Shown here: piece by piece, positions 8,101-15,848 of the stretch
Layout of the letters: the number at the start of each line of letters is the position of its first letter
How positions within the stretch are numbered: the stretch's first letter is position 1
Source of the DNA: Sedimentisphaerales bacterium
GTDB lineage: Bacteria > Planctomycetota > Phycisphaerae > Sedimentisphaerales > SG8-4
Reading direction: 5' to 3'
DNA: 19,178 nt
NCBI GenBank assembly: GCA_016932895.1
Contig: JAFGCA010000443.1
Coordinates: 1-19,178, forward strand
The notes under the pieces: generated by a model
Databases searched by the model: none
Told to the model about the DNA's origin: nothing
The model's input: only the letters and a program-made list of their open reading frames with translations
Translations under genes and position numbers: made by a program

Positions 8101-9297
8101 CTACCCTTCCTGCATCTTTGCTTTGGTGCTGTAATCGTCCACAAACCTTACGAATTCCGGGAAGAAGGATTCAAAGGTGGGGTATTTGTCCCGATTGCTC
8201 TCGTATGTCTTGAGAAAATCGCCCATGTCTTCGCTCCAGAGGAATCCGTGTTCGACCTCGTTTTTCAGGACAAAGTCCATAAACGTGGGGGCGACAATGG
8301 ACTGGCGTACAAAACTCACCACGCAAGCCCGAACCGCCGTTTCATACATCACCGTCTCCCATTTCTGATAGCCCATCGCACGCATAGTCCCCTCGTGAGC
8401 TGCAAACAGTCTCTCACCGGCAGGTTGCAGTCGGTCCATGTACTTCTTGACGACAGGATTAGCGAAAGAATGACAGAATTCGTGGGCGGTCGTCACTACT
8501 TGCTGTGGGAGAAACATGATTGTATCTGCCGGGTCGAATGGACGCATACCGATAATGGCGTATTTCTCACTGACGTCGCCGGTTTCGGATCGTACGCCGT
8601 AGTTGGCAAACGCGCTGACAAATCCCAGCACCAGCCTCAAGTCGCCCGGGTTTTCAACCCCAAAGAAACCACTCAACCATTCTCCGAGGTCTACACTCAG
8701 GAATTCTACATACTCCGAGCGGGATTGATCTTTTGCCACCTTCTCTTGCTTCATTATGCTTTCGCAAGGGCGAATGCCTTGTTCGTACATCGGCCCCTGG
8801 GCCTTGAAGAACTCGTCGAACTTCGTCTCGGCGGCGAAGTGCCGGAGTTTGTCCAGGAACTCGCCCGTCTCATCTTTCTCCCAGCGGTAGTCGAGCGTGG
8901 AAGGCCAGTCTTCGGAGGTCTGGCGCAGCCGGTAGTTGTGGTCGATATGGACCGCCAGCGACATCGGCCCGTCGCAGCTCATCAAGCGCGTGTTGCGAAG
9001 CTGGACGGCCATCTTGACTGCCGGGTGACCGTCGAAATCGCCGAAGTGCCGCTCGATGGCCTTGGCGTAGGGCCGCAGCGTGCCGTCAGTGTATTCCGGG
9101 TTGCCCGCCAGGCGAAAGACGATTCCGATCAACTCGACCCGGGGATCGACCTCGATTGTGATCTTGCCGACATTCGTTCGGTACACTACGGGGGGATGGT
9201 TGGCAGCGAGAGCGGGGGAATCCACGCCCATGCAGACCAGCACAAGAGCCGACCTGACAAACGTCTTCGTGATCCATAGAACTCTGTCTTCTTTCAT
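8101..9297 (-). CDS. Exported putative HExxH metalloprotease, DUF4932-like, copy B
   Basis: The product has 398 residues from the ATG at 9297, which has AGGAG 8 nt upstream and begins a signal peptide (MKEDRVLWITKTFVRSALVL, cleavage near SPALAA). The frame is open further up to 9384, but that part overlaps the end of copy C. The body matches copies A and C almost throughout: ITIEVDPRVELIGIVFRLAG, then LMSCDGPMSLAVHIDHNY, HEFCHSF with the zinc motif at residues 272-276, MYETAVRACV carrying the likely third ligand, and YPTFESFFPEF near the end. An insertion of about 19 residues around KVAKDQSRSEYVEF, before the LGEWLSGFFG motif, is absent from the other two copies. A periplasmic or extracellular peptidase role is inferred from the zinc motif and signal peptide only. 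It lies 49 nt after copy C and is probably cotranscribed with it. Confidence 0.85.
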   Translation of the reverse strand: MKEDRVLWITKTFVRSALVLVCMGVDSPALAANHPPVVYRTNVGKITIEVDPRVELIGIVFRLAGNPEYTDGTLRPYAKAIERHFGDFDGHPAVKMAVQLRNTRLMSCDGPMSLAVHIDHNYRLRQTSEDWPSTLDYRWEKDETGEFLDKLRHFAAETKFDEFFKAQGPMYEQGIRPCESIMKQEKVAKDQSRSEYVEFLSVDLGEWLSGFFGVENPGDLRLVLGFVSAFANYGVRSETGDVSEKYAIIGMRPFDPADTIMFLPQQVVTTAHEFCHSFANPVVKKYMDRLQPAGERLFAAHEGTMRAMGYQKWETVMYETAVRACVVSFVRQSIVAPTFMDFVLKNEVEHGFLWSEDMGDFLKTYESNRDKYPTFESFFPEFVRFVDDYSTKAKMQEG

Positions 9298-9346
9298 CGG
9301 ACTGCTCCTGAACGCGCGGGTTTCATTTTGTGGTTGCACTGTCTTG

Positions 9347-10516
9347 CTACTCTTCCTGCATCTCTGCTTTGATGCTGTAATCATTCAAAAACGTTACGAT
9401 TTCCGGAAAGAAGGATTCGAACGTGGGGTATTTGTCCCGGTTGTCCTCATACTTCTTGAGCAAATCGGTAAGGTCTTTGGTCCAGAGAAATCCATGACTG
9501 ACCTCTCTCTGAAAGTAATAGTCCGAATGCATGGTCTGTAATGCGTCTCGCACGAAACTCCCGACACAAGCCCGCACCGCCGTCTCATACATCACCGCAT
9601 CCCAGTTCTGATAGCCCCTCTTCCGCATGGCCTGGCTGTGAGTTGCAAAGAGCTTTTCTCCGGCTGGCCGCAGTTGCTTCATGTACTTATCCACGACAGG
9701 ATTGCTGAAGGAATGACAAAACTCGTGCACGGTTATCCCGAACTGCTGGAGCATAAATGCCGGATTGCCCCCGGGATCGGCAAGCGGTGCGACTATGGCA
9801 TACTTCTCACTCGTTTGGCCGGATTGAAATCTTGGCCCATAGTTGCAGCGCCCGTTGACAAAGCCCAACACCAGCTTCAACTCATCGTTCGTTGCGATAC
9901 CGAAGAACTCATCCAGCCATTTGCAAATATCCGGATATTGTGCCAGGAGGGTCTTGCAGGCGAGAATGCCTTCTTCGTAGAGCGGTGCCTGGGCTTCGAA
10001 GAACTCATTGAATTTCGTTTCGGCACCGAACTGGCGGAGTCTCTCCAAAAACTCCTCGGTCTCCTCTCTCTCCCATCGGAAGTCGAGTCCCTCCCAGGGC
10101 CACTGTTCAAAACTCTTTCTCGGATGGAAATCGCGGTCGATATGTGTGGCCAACGACATCGGGCCATCGGCGCTCATCAGACGCGTGTTGCGAAGCTGGG
10201 CGGCCATCTTGACCACCGGGTGACTGGCAGAATCGCCGAAGTGCCGCTCGATGGCTCTGGCGTAAGGGCGCAGAGAGCTGTCAGTGTATTCCGGATTGCC
10301 CGCCAGGCGAAACACGATGCCGATCAGCTCCACGCGGGGATCCACCGTCACCTCGATGTCGCCCGCAGCGGGGCCCATCTGTCGCGACACACCGGCACTG
10401 CCGAAGACGGATGCGGACAGGACCAGGCTGCACAGGACCGTCGAGACGGGCAGGAGCATTCGCTTTTCGTTGCGGACGATGCGGGCGGCTGGCGGCTTGC
10501 TTGGTGGCTGCTTCAT
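9347..10516 (-). CDS. Exported putative HExxH metalloprotease, DUF4932-like, copy C (first in array)
   Basis: The product has 389 residues. The ATG at 10516 has AGGGG about 8 nt upstream. An N-terminal basic stretch is followed by a hydrophobic core (MLLPVSTVLCSLVLSASVFG), a signal peptide with a rather long n-region. The same domain as copies A and B follows: VTVDPRVELIGIVFRLAG, LMSADGPMSLATHID, KFNEFFEAQAPLYEEGI, HEFCHSFSNP (zinc motif at residues 264-268), MYETAVRACV and YPTFESFFPEI. It ends NDYSIKAEMQEE, close to the end of copy B. As the first gene it would be driven from the divergent region 10517-10784. Substrate and partner are unknown. The three copies differ mainly in signal peptide and tail, as expected if an ancestral gene was duplicated and then kept for export. 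Confidence 0.85.
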   Translation of the reverse strand: MKQPPSKPPAARIVRNEKRMLLPVSTVLCSLVLSASVFGSAGVSRQMGPAAGDIEVTVDPRVELIGIVFRLAGNPEYTDSSLRPYARAIERHFGDSASHPVVKMAAQLRNTRLMSADGPMSLATHIDRDFHPRKSFEQWPWEGLDFRWEREETEEFLERLRQFGAETKFNEFFEAQAPLYEEGILACKTLLAQYPDICKWLDEFFGIATNDELKLVLGFVNGRCNYGPRFQSGQTSEKYAIVAPLADPGGNPAFMLQQFGITVHEFCHSFSNPVVDKYMKQLRPAGEKLFATHSQAMRKRGYQNWDAVMYETAVRACVGSFVRDALQTMHSDYYFQREVSHGFLWTKDLTDLLKKYEDNRDKYPTFESFFPEIVTFLNDYSIKAEMQEE

Positions 10517-10624
10517 GATGGACCCCTTTCGTGTGGTTTCCCGTGCAGGGCACCTCTCTGGTGCATCTACATTTGTAGTCGTGGATGGGAGAAAGTATTT
10601 CCATGTTTTCAGGGAGCCATCAGG

Positions 10625-10655
10625 AAAATACCGGCGACCGCCATGTCGGTGTCAA
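10625..10655 (-). promoter_or_regulatory. Possible promoter of the DUF4932-like array
   Basis: On the minus strand a perfect TTGACA (10655-10650) is followed after 19 nt by TATTTT (10630-10625), or after 18 nt by GTATTT. The -35 is ideal but the -10 and spacing are not. It would give a leader of about 105 nt before copy C. Confidence 0.4.
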
Positions 10656-10689
10656 CGCCGGGACAACGGGAAAGACGCCGATTTTGACG

Positions 10690-10719
10690 GCGACAAAGGT
10701 CCGGCCGGCCGTATATAAT
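10690..10719 (+). promoter_or_regulatory. Possible promoter of the DUF1080 cluster
   Basis: A consensus -10 TATAAT at 10714-10719 has a weak -35 match GCGACA at 10690-10695 (18-nt spacing). A better-looking TTGACG at 10684 is 24 nt away, too far. Transcription would begin near 10726, about 60 nt before the start codon. It is back to back with the array promoter. Confidence 0.45.
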
Positions 10720-10784
10720 ACCTGTTTGGCGTGTTTCATGGACTACACGCGTCAGTAGCAATCTGTTTTGAGAAGGAGCTGGAA

Positions 10785-11477
10785 ATGAAGAAGATGTTGG
10801 TTTTGACGATGTTGAGCGGCGCTGTGCTGCTGTCCTCGTGCAGTCAGACGGTCTCGGTCCCGCCGAAGACGCACCCGAAGGCGGCGCAGTGGCAGGATCT
10901 GTTTGCCCCGGATTTGTCCGATGCGCTCTACCCGGCGGGCGTTTGGACGTTCGAGGACGGCGTCCTGACCGCCAGCGAGGACCAGGTGATCTGGACCAAG
11001 AAGGACTATGACAATTTCATCGTCGACCTGGAGTTCAAGACCGACAAGGGGACCAACAGCGGTGTGATCGTCTATTGCACGGACATGAAGAACTGGATTC
11101 CGAATTCGGTCGAGGTCCAGATCGCCGACGATTTCGCCGAGCAGTGGGCCAAGAGCCCCAAGACCTGGCAGTGCGGCGCCATCTTCGGCCATCTGCCCGC
11201 GAGCAAGAGCATGGTCAAGCAGCCGGGCCAGTGGAACCGCATGACCGTGACGTGCCGGGACCAGATGATTTACGTCATGCTCAACGGCGAGCCGGTCACC
11301 GAGATGAACATGGCCCTCTGGACCAGCGCCAAAACGAATCCCGACGGCAGCGAGATTCCTTCGTGGCTGAGCACGCCCTTCGCCGAGCTTCCCACGCACG
11401 GGAACGTCGGCCTCCAGGGCAAGCACGCCGGCGCGCCGATCTACTTTCGCAACATGAAGATCAAGGAAATCGACTGA
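10785..11477 (+). CDS. Lipoprotein with 3-keto-disaccharide hydrolase (DUF1080) domain
   Basis: The product has 230 residues. The ATG at 10785 has AAGGAG (10773-10778) upstream and opens a lipoprotein signal (MKKMLVLTMLSGAVLLSSC, Cys19 in the lipobox LSSC). The rest is one DUF1080 beta-sandwich: WQDLF near the start, VWTFEDGVLTA, FIVDLEFKTDKGTNSGVIVY, VEVQIAD, GQWNRMTVTCRDQMIYVMLNG, and the closing GNVGLQGK...IYFRNMKIKEID. Members of this family act on 3-keto sugars or are found beside glycoside-degrading genes; the exact substrate here is unknown. The length is typical of a single-domain member. It is the first gene of a plus-strand cluster whose other members are also exported. The frame is open from 10731 but the extra residues precede the signal peptide. 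Confidence 0.9.
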   Translation: MKKMLVLTMLSGAVLLSSCSQTVSVPPKTHPKAAQWQDLFAPDLSDALYPAGVWTFEDGVLTASEDQVIWTKKDYDNFIVDLEFKTDKGTNSGVIVYCTDMKNWIPNSVEVQIADDFAEQWAKSPKTWQCGAIFGHLPASKSMVKQPGQWNRMTVTCRDQMIYVMLNGEPVTEMNMALWTSAKTNPDGSEIPSWLSTPFAELPTHGNVGLQGKHAGAPIYFRNMKIKEID

Positions 11478-11498
11478 TCGCACGTCCTGTTGTCGCGC

Positions 11499-11539
11499 CC
11501 GGCAGACGACGCGCCCTTCGGCGCGGCGTCTGCCGGTTT
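11499..11539 (+). terminator. Strong hairpin between the DUF1080 gene and the next gene
   Basis: A 17-bp stem with one mismatch (11499-11515 with 11520-11536), CTTC loop, followed by TTT only. It starts 22 nt after the stop. It may terminate part of the transcripts or stabilise the upstream part of the message. The short T-run leaves full termination uncertain, and no separate promoter was seen before 11615. Confidence 0.5.
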
Positions 11540-11589
11540 GCGCGCGGGCGTGCCGCTTACTCTTCGCCGGAGACAATGGGGACTGACGC

Positions 11590-11628
11590 TGCGGTCATTC
11601 GGAGGAAAACCAAAATGCGGTCATTCGG
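11590..11628. repeat. 13-nt direct repeat flanking the ribosome site of the 11615 gene
   Basis: TGCGGTCATTCGG occurs at 11590-11602 and again at 11616-11628. The first copy ends in the GG of GGAGG, the ribosome site; the second covers the start codon. This is probably a small local duplication that may have created the start region. Confidence 0.5.
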
Positions 11629-12856
11629 GGACGTTTCGCGAAAGTGCAATCTCCTTGTTTTGTCGGCGTTGCTCATCAGTCTGGGGTCGCTTCGCCTTGC
11701 CCGGGGAGCGACGGTGGACGGCGGCGGGGCGGACACGTTTTTCGTCTTCTCGGAGTTTGAGATTTGGGCCGATCCGGCGGGCCCCCAGATTTACCGCAAG
11801 CTGAGTCAACGCTACATTGCGACGGGGCACAGTTCTCCGTTCGATATGTATCCACGCTACGAGAGTCTCGTCTGGGATCTGGCGCGCGCGAAATGCTGGG
11901 TGGACGAAGCGGCGCAGTTGGGCGGCTTCAATGTGTTTGGCATCAGCGACAGGATTCGCGTGGCGGACGGCCATCTGTTCACGCGGGCCGGCGTCAATCC
12001 GAAGCTGGAGGAGGTCTTCTTCGGCGTGGTGTCGTACGCCCACCAGAAGGGCTTTCTGGTGGCGGTCGAGCCGGCGAATCTGCCGGCGGTCAATACGCAG
12101 GCCTCTTTCGCGGCCTGGCTGAAGGGCTGGCTCGGGGCGGACGTTCCCGCCGAGCGTCGCGCCGACGTGTTGAAGCTGAATCTCGATCTGTTCGGCGGCG
12201 GCGAGGACAATCCCGATATGGCCGAAGCGGTCGAGCCGTTTCTCCTGGCCTGTCGTCAGGTGTGTCCCGGTACCGTCATCTGCCTGACTTCGAGCGACAT
12301 CTCGCGGGACCGGCCGCATCCGTTCTATCAGTGGGTGCTGAGCCGGTTCCCCGGCACGATCATCAGCCACTATCTCAACACCGATCAGATCGAGCCGTTC
12401 CGCGCCGCGGGCGCCCGGAACATGATGGTGCAGATCAATCCCTGCGAACTGTTCGGGCCGGCCGGCCAGTACTTCATCTATCACCAGGAGACAGTGACGT
12501 TTCTCAAGAACATTCGCGACAAGCGGGTGCGCTATCTTTCTCTGGCCGGGGTCAACATGGGCTATTGCCGCCGCAATTACGATCTGTTCCTGGACGTCGT
12601 TCGTCCGCACCTCAGGTTGGTCAGAGATATCCCGGAACTGCGTCGGACGGTGTTGCGCGACGAGATCGTCGATCCGCCGACGAAGGAGGAGGTCAAGGCG
12701 CAGATGGTCGCGCAAAACGAAGAGCGGGCCGCCGGCGCGCCGTGCGCGAAGCGCGGAAGAAGAAGGAATCGGTCGGGACAAACTGAGGATGCAGGTAGCG
12801 GTTTTGCGTTTTGGCGGAACGCACTTTCGCATTTTGGTGGATGGAGTTTGCTATGA
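11615..12856 (+). CDS. Exported protein of unknown family in the carbohydrate cluster
   Basis: The product has 413 residues. The ATG at 11615 has GGAGG (11601-11605) 9 nt upstream and begins a signal peptide (MRSFGDVSRKCNLLVLSALL, cleavage near ARGA). I do not recognise the family. Visible stretches include FFVFSEFEIW, NVFGISDRIRVADGHLF, KGFLVAVEPANLP, TVICLTSSDISRDRPHPFYQW, GTIISHYLNTDQIEPF and RYLSLAGVNMGYC, in an alternating strand-and-helix rhythm that would fit a TIM-barrel like those of glycoside hydrolases. The conserved E in VAVEPAN and D in LNLDLF could be active-site candidates; this is only a guess. The last ~40 residues are arginine- and alanine-rich and look poorly conserved. Its stop overlaps the next ATG by 4 nt, so the two products are probably made together. 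Confidence 0.75.
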   Translation: MRSFGDVSRKCNLLVLSALLISLGSLRLARGATVDGGGADTFFVFSEFEIWADPAGPQIYRKLSQRYIATGHSSPFDMYPRYESLVWDLARAKCWVDEAAQLGGFNVFGISDRIRVADGHLFTRAGVNPKLEEVFFGVVSYAHQKGFLVAVEPANLPAVNTQASFAAWLKGWLGADVPAERRADVLKLNLDLFGGGEDNPDMAEAVEPFLLACRQVCPGTVICLTSSDISRDRPHPFYQWVLSRFPGTIISHYLNTDQIEPFRAAGARNMMVQINPCELFGPAGQYFIYHQETVTFLKNIRDKRVRYLSLAGVNMGYCRRNYDLFLDVVRPHLRLVRDIPELRRTVLRDEIVDPPTKEEVKAQMVAQNEERAAGAPCAKRGRRRNRSGQTEDAGSGFAFWRNALSHFGGWSLL

Positions 12857-14304
12857 CGAGATCGATATCCAGGTTTTTCGAGGTTCTCACGTGTTCACTT
12901 CTGGTCGCGCTGGGAGTAGGCGATGTGGGGGCTTGCGCGGCCGGGCCCATCGAGCTTGGCGGTCGATGGGAGCTGTTTGTCGATGATTACCTGATCGAGC
13001 GGCTGGAAGGGGACGTGGAGCTGCGGCTGCACGCTCCGGCGCCGCGCGAGGTGGTGATGGTTCTGGACAAGCCCTGGGAGGGCAACACCTGCGGTTACCA
13101 TACCATCTTCCGGGACGGACCGCTGTATCGCATGTACTACCGGGGCTCGGACTTCGACATGGAGAAGAAGAAGGCCGTGCATCCGGAGCTGGTCTGTTAC
13201 GCCGAGAGCGGCGACGGGATTCGCTGGAACCGCCCGGAACTGGAATTGGTCGAGTTCGCCGGCTCCAAGCAGAACAACATCATCTGGCAGGGCGTCGGCG
13301 CGCACAATTTCACGCCGTTCAAGGACGCGAATCCGGCCTGTCAGGCCGACGCGCGCTACAAGGCGGTCGGCAGGGGACCGGGCGACGGTGGCAGGACGCT
13401 CCATGCGTTTGCGTCGGCCGACGGTTTGCGCTGGCGGCGGCTCGCCGACGAGCCGATCATCACCGACGGCGCGTTCGATTCGCAGAATCTCGCCTTCTGG
13501 GACTCTGTGCGCCGGGAGTATCGCTGCTACTTCCGGGACTTTCGCGAGGGCCGGCGTGACATCAAGGTCTCGACGTCGCAGGACTTCCTCCGCTGGAGCG
13601 AGCCCGAGTGGCTGACGTTCCCCGGCGCGCCGAAGGAGCATTTGTACACCAACCAGATCATGCCCTACTATCGCGCGGGGCATCTGCTGGTCGGCTTTCC
13701 CACGCGCTACGTGCCCGACCGCGGCTCGCTGACCGAGGGTCTCTTCATGACCAGTCGGGACGGCCGGTCCTTTCATCGCTGGGCCGAGGCGTTCCTGCGG
13801 CCCGGGCCGATCGCCGAGAAATGGCACAACCGCAGCAACTACATCTGGTGGGGGCTCGTGGAGACCGAATCGGCGCTGCCCGGCGCCGACAAGGAGCTGT
13901 CCCTCTATACCAACGAGCGATACTACTACCAGGGCCGAGGCGTGAAGATCCGCCGGTATACGTGCCGGATCGACGGTTTCGTCTCGCTGTATGCCGCGCT
14001 CGGAGGCGGCGTGGTCCTCACGAAGCCACTGGTTTTCGAGGGCGACAGGCTTCTTCTCAATGTCGCGACATCGGCCGCCGGCGGTCTGCGCGTGCAGATT
14101 GAAGATGCCGAAGGCCGGACCCTCGATGGATTCGCCTTCTCCGATTGTGCGGAGATCTACGGCGACAGCATCGAGCGCATCGTGAAGTGGCAGGGCGGCG
14201 CCGACGTCGGCCGCCTGGCCGGTAAGCCGGTCCGCCTGCGTTTGGCTCTGCGCGACGCCGATCTGTACGCCCTTGGCTTCAAGACCGCGCGTGAGGACAT
14301 GTGA
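12853..14304 (+). CDS. Exported beta-propeller glycosidase-like protein (GH32/GH43-type fold)
   Basis: The product has 483 residues. The ATG at 12853 forms an ATGA overlap with the previous stop and has GGAG (12843-12846) upstream; a signal peptide follows (TCSLLVALGVGDVGACAAG). The frame is open from 12811 but that start would precede the signal. The body starts WELFVDDYLIE and repeats blade-like pieces: HTIFRDGPLYRMYYRG, LVCYAESGDGIRWNRPELE, NNII, RYKAVGRG, LHAFASADGLRWRRL, AFWDSVRREYRCYFRD, VSTSQDFLRWSEPEWL, FMTSRDGRSFHRW and YIWWGLVETE. This is the pattern of five-bladed propeller enzymes that cleave terminal sugars. The last ~110 residues look like a beta-sandwich, as in GH32 proteins. 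Catalytic residues cannot be fixed without alignment, so enzyme activity is inferred. Substrate unknown. Confidence 0.85.
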   Translation: MTRSISRFFEVLTCSLLVALGVGDVGACAAGPIELGGRWELFVDDYLIERLEGDVELRLHAPAPREVVMVLDKPWEGNTCGYHTIFRDGPLYRMYYRGSDFDMEKKKAVHPELVCYAESGDGIRWNRPELELVEFAGSKQNNIIWQGVGAHNFTPFKDANPACQADARYKAVGRGPGDGGRTLHAFASADGLRWRRLADEPIITDGAFDSQNLAFWDSVRREYRCYFRDFREGRRDIKVSTSQDFLRWSEPEWLTFPGAPKEHLYTNQIMPYYRAGHLLVGFPTRYVPDRGSLTEGLFMTSRDGRSFHRWAEAFLRPGPIAEKWHNRSNYIWWGLVETESALPGADKELSLYTNERYYYQGRGVKIRRYTCRIDGFVSLYAALGGGVVLTKPLVFEGDRLLLNVATSAAGGLRVQIEDAEGRTLDGFAFSDCAEIYGDSIERIVKWQGGADVGRLAGKPVRLRLALRDADLYALGFKTAREDM

Positions 14305-14337
14305 AGGAGCACCGGTATTTTTGTGGAGGCCCGAGAT

Positions 14338-14695
14338 ATGGCAGCGAGAGGAAATACCGAGCCGGTATGGACAGGGCAAACGTTCCTTGCGCGAGCATTC
14401 GCTGTGGTCTGCTTGCTCGTGGCGGGGTCACATGCGGTCGTGCGCGCGGAAGGAGCTGAACAGCCGGGCGTGGTGAGTCGGCAGGGCGTCCTTCTTCGGG
14501 GACATCGTGCATGTTTCGCTGCCGCACACCGGCCTGAGTTGTGGCATCGGCACCAAATTGTCCACGCGCCGCGCGGGCTACGACGACAGGCGCGGCGTGC
14601 TGCCGGACCTGCCGCTTGACGTGACGTTGCCGGATGCGAGGCTGGCGGACGACATCCATAAGCTCATGCAACAACGAGAGGCGCACGCGGGTTAA
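14338..14695 (+). pseudogene. Collapsed S41-type peptidase gene: signal peptide plus C-terminal tail
   Basis: The ATG at 14338 has GGAGG (14325-14329) 8 nt upstream and opens a credible signal peptide (TFLARAFAVVCLLVAGSHA, cleavage near VRAE). This frame loses sense after about residue 50. From about 14475 another frame carries GRASFFGDIVHVSLPHTGLS, STRRAGYDDRRGVLPDLPLD and an acidic end at 14695. Those match the C-terminal end of tail-specific (S41) peptidases, where RGVLPDxPV is typical. The PDZ and catalytic Ser/Lys regions are absent: only ~110 codons remain from a gene normally of 330 or more. It is an in-place deletion with frame change, 33 nt after the propeller gene. Confidence 0.6.
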
Positions 14696-15438
14696 CCGGC
14701 GGCTTGAGGCGGTTCGATGTTGCCTCGTCTCTGGAGGAAGTAGGCGATGAGCCAGCAGGTCAGGGCCCAGATCAGGCCCGCGCTCCAGCCGGCCAGCACG
14801 TCGGTGGGGTAATGGACGCCCAGGTAGACCCGGCTGATTCCCACCAGCAGCGTCAGCAGCAGCGCCATCGTGAGAAAGTAAATCTTGTAGCGCCACCGGT
14901 TGCTCGTGCGCGCCAGCAGGGCCCCCAGCGTCAGATACACCACCGCCGAGAGCATGGAGTGCCCGCTGGGGAAGCTGGGCGAGACAACGTGCTCCATGCT
15001 CGAAATGAACTCGGGTCGCGGCCGGGCGAACAGGGCTTTCATGGAAACGGAAATGGCCAGACCTCCGACGGTCACCGCCAGCAGGAGAGCCAGCGTGCGG
15101 TACCGCCGGCCCATGACCAGGTACCCGGCTCCGGCCACGGTGACCAGCACCAGCACCGATGCGCTGCCCAGAGCGGTCACGTCGCGCCACAGGGCATCGA
15201 ACCAGGCCGGACCGATCGGGTCGGAGGGATCGTCCGGAGATCGGAGTCGCCGCAACACCCATTCATCGTACGCCTGCGTGTCGCCTTCCAGCACCTCGTC
15301 GGCCAATTCGACCAGCAGCCAGGTGCCGACCGCGATCAGCGCCAACGCCGCCAGCATGAGCAAATCGACGTTCGGTCGCAGCCAGTTCCACGTGCGTAGA
15401 ACTCTGCCAGTCAGGTTGCGCGCGATCCTGGGCTTCAT
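14692..15438 (-). CDS. PAP2-family membrane phosphatase
   Basis: The product has 248 residues from the ATG at 15438; a TTG at 15474 would add 12 residues and neither has a strong ribosome site. The three motifs of the type-2 phosphatidic acid phosphatase family are complete: KALFARPRP with Lys134, Arg141 and Pro142; PSGH at 157-160; and SRVYLGVHYPTD with Arg203, His209 and Asp213. About five or six hydrophobic helices (for example LLMLAALALIAVGTWLLV, VLVLVTVAGAGYLV and LALLLAVTVGGLAISV) place it in the membrane. Members remove phosphate from lipids such as phosphatidic acid or undecaprenyl pyrophosphate; which one cannot be told. Its stop codon overlaps that of the S41 remnant in the shared TTAA at 14692-14695. 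No terminator was seen in the overlap. Confidence 0.9.
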   Translation of the reverse strand: MKPRIARNLTGRVLRTWNWLRPNVDLLMLAALALIAVGTWLLVELADEVLEGDTQAYDEWVLRRLRSPDDPSDPIGPAWFDALWRDVTALGSASVLVLVTVAGAGYLVMGRRYRTLALLLAVTVGGLAISVSMKALFARPRPEFISSMEHVVSPSFPSGHSMLSAVVYLTLGALLARTSNRWRYKIYFLTMALLLTLLVGISRVYLGVHYPTDVLAGWSAGLIWALTCWLIAYFLQRRGNIEPPQAAG

Positions 15439-15691
15439 AGGGCGTGTCGTACCATGAAACGCGCGACCGTGCAAGGGGTCTGTCGCGCCGGGCCGACCCA
15501 GCGTCTCCGTGCCGCAACCCCAGCGTCCTCACAAGAACCGCAAAGCGTGACTCATCATCTCCCGCCTCCAGCCTAAAGAAGAACCACCGAGACGTAGAGA
15601 ACACCGAGAGGAACCATCAGACACGGATTAACGCGGATGGACACGGATTCTGTGGCCATCATGCAAATCCTTGGGACACAACGAATTATAT

Positions 15692-15773
15692 CTCACGCGG
15701 AGGCGCAGAGACGCTGGGTTTGAAAAGGTGGTGATGACTTGGTGTTCTCTGCGTCTCAGCGTCTCTGCGTGAG
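15692..15773. repeat. Long imperfect inverted repeat (27-nt arms)
   Basis: Arms 15692-15718 and 15747-15773 pair over 27 nt with two mismatches and three G-U pairs; the loop is 28 nt. Both arms consist of the CTCTGCGTCTC-type repeat in opposite orientations, so the hairpin most likely arose from two inserted copies rather than as an RNA gene. Confidence 0.55.
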
Positions 15774-15827
15774 CAATGATCTAAAATCTGCGCTTATCTG
15801 CGGTTCCAAAGCCGTGACGCCGGTAGG

Positions 15828-15848
15828 ATGGGCAACTCTGTTGCCCAT
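15828..15848. repeat. REP-like palindrome, copy 1
   Basis: ATGGGCAAC TCT GTTGCCCAT forms a perfect 9-bp stem with a 3-nt loop, with GTAGG just before it. A second copy, inverted, is at 18317-18336. This is the style of a dispersed palindromic element. Confidence 0.65.

Noticed and set aside
8080..9279. 399-codon open frame on the plus strand
   Set aside because: It is antisense to copy B, which has family homology, signal peptide and ribosome site. The frame at 9638-10687 is rejected for the same reason.
11075..11614. Upstream extension of the unknown exported protein to 11075
   Set aside because: It would overlap the DUF1080 gene in another frame and run through the 17-bp hairpin; the signal peptide and GGAGG point to 11615.
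11764..12786. 340-codon open frame on the plus strand
   Set aside because: The product is Arg/Gly/Ser-rich, typical of a shifted frame in GC-rich DNA. The gene 11615-12856 has the signal peptide and the coupled stop.
12895..14379. 494-codon open frame on the minus strand
   Set aside because: It is antisense to the beta-propeller gene and shows no domain pattern.
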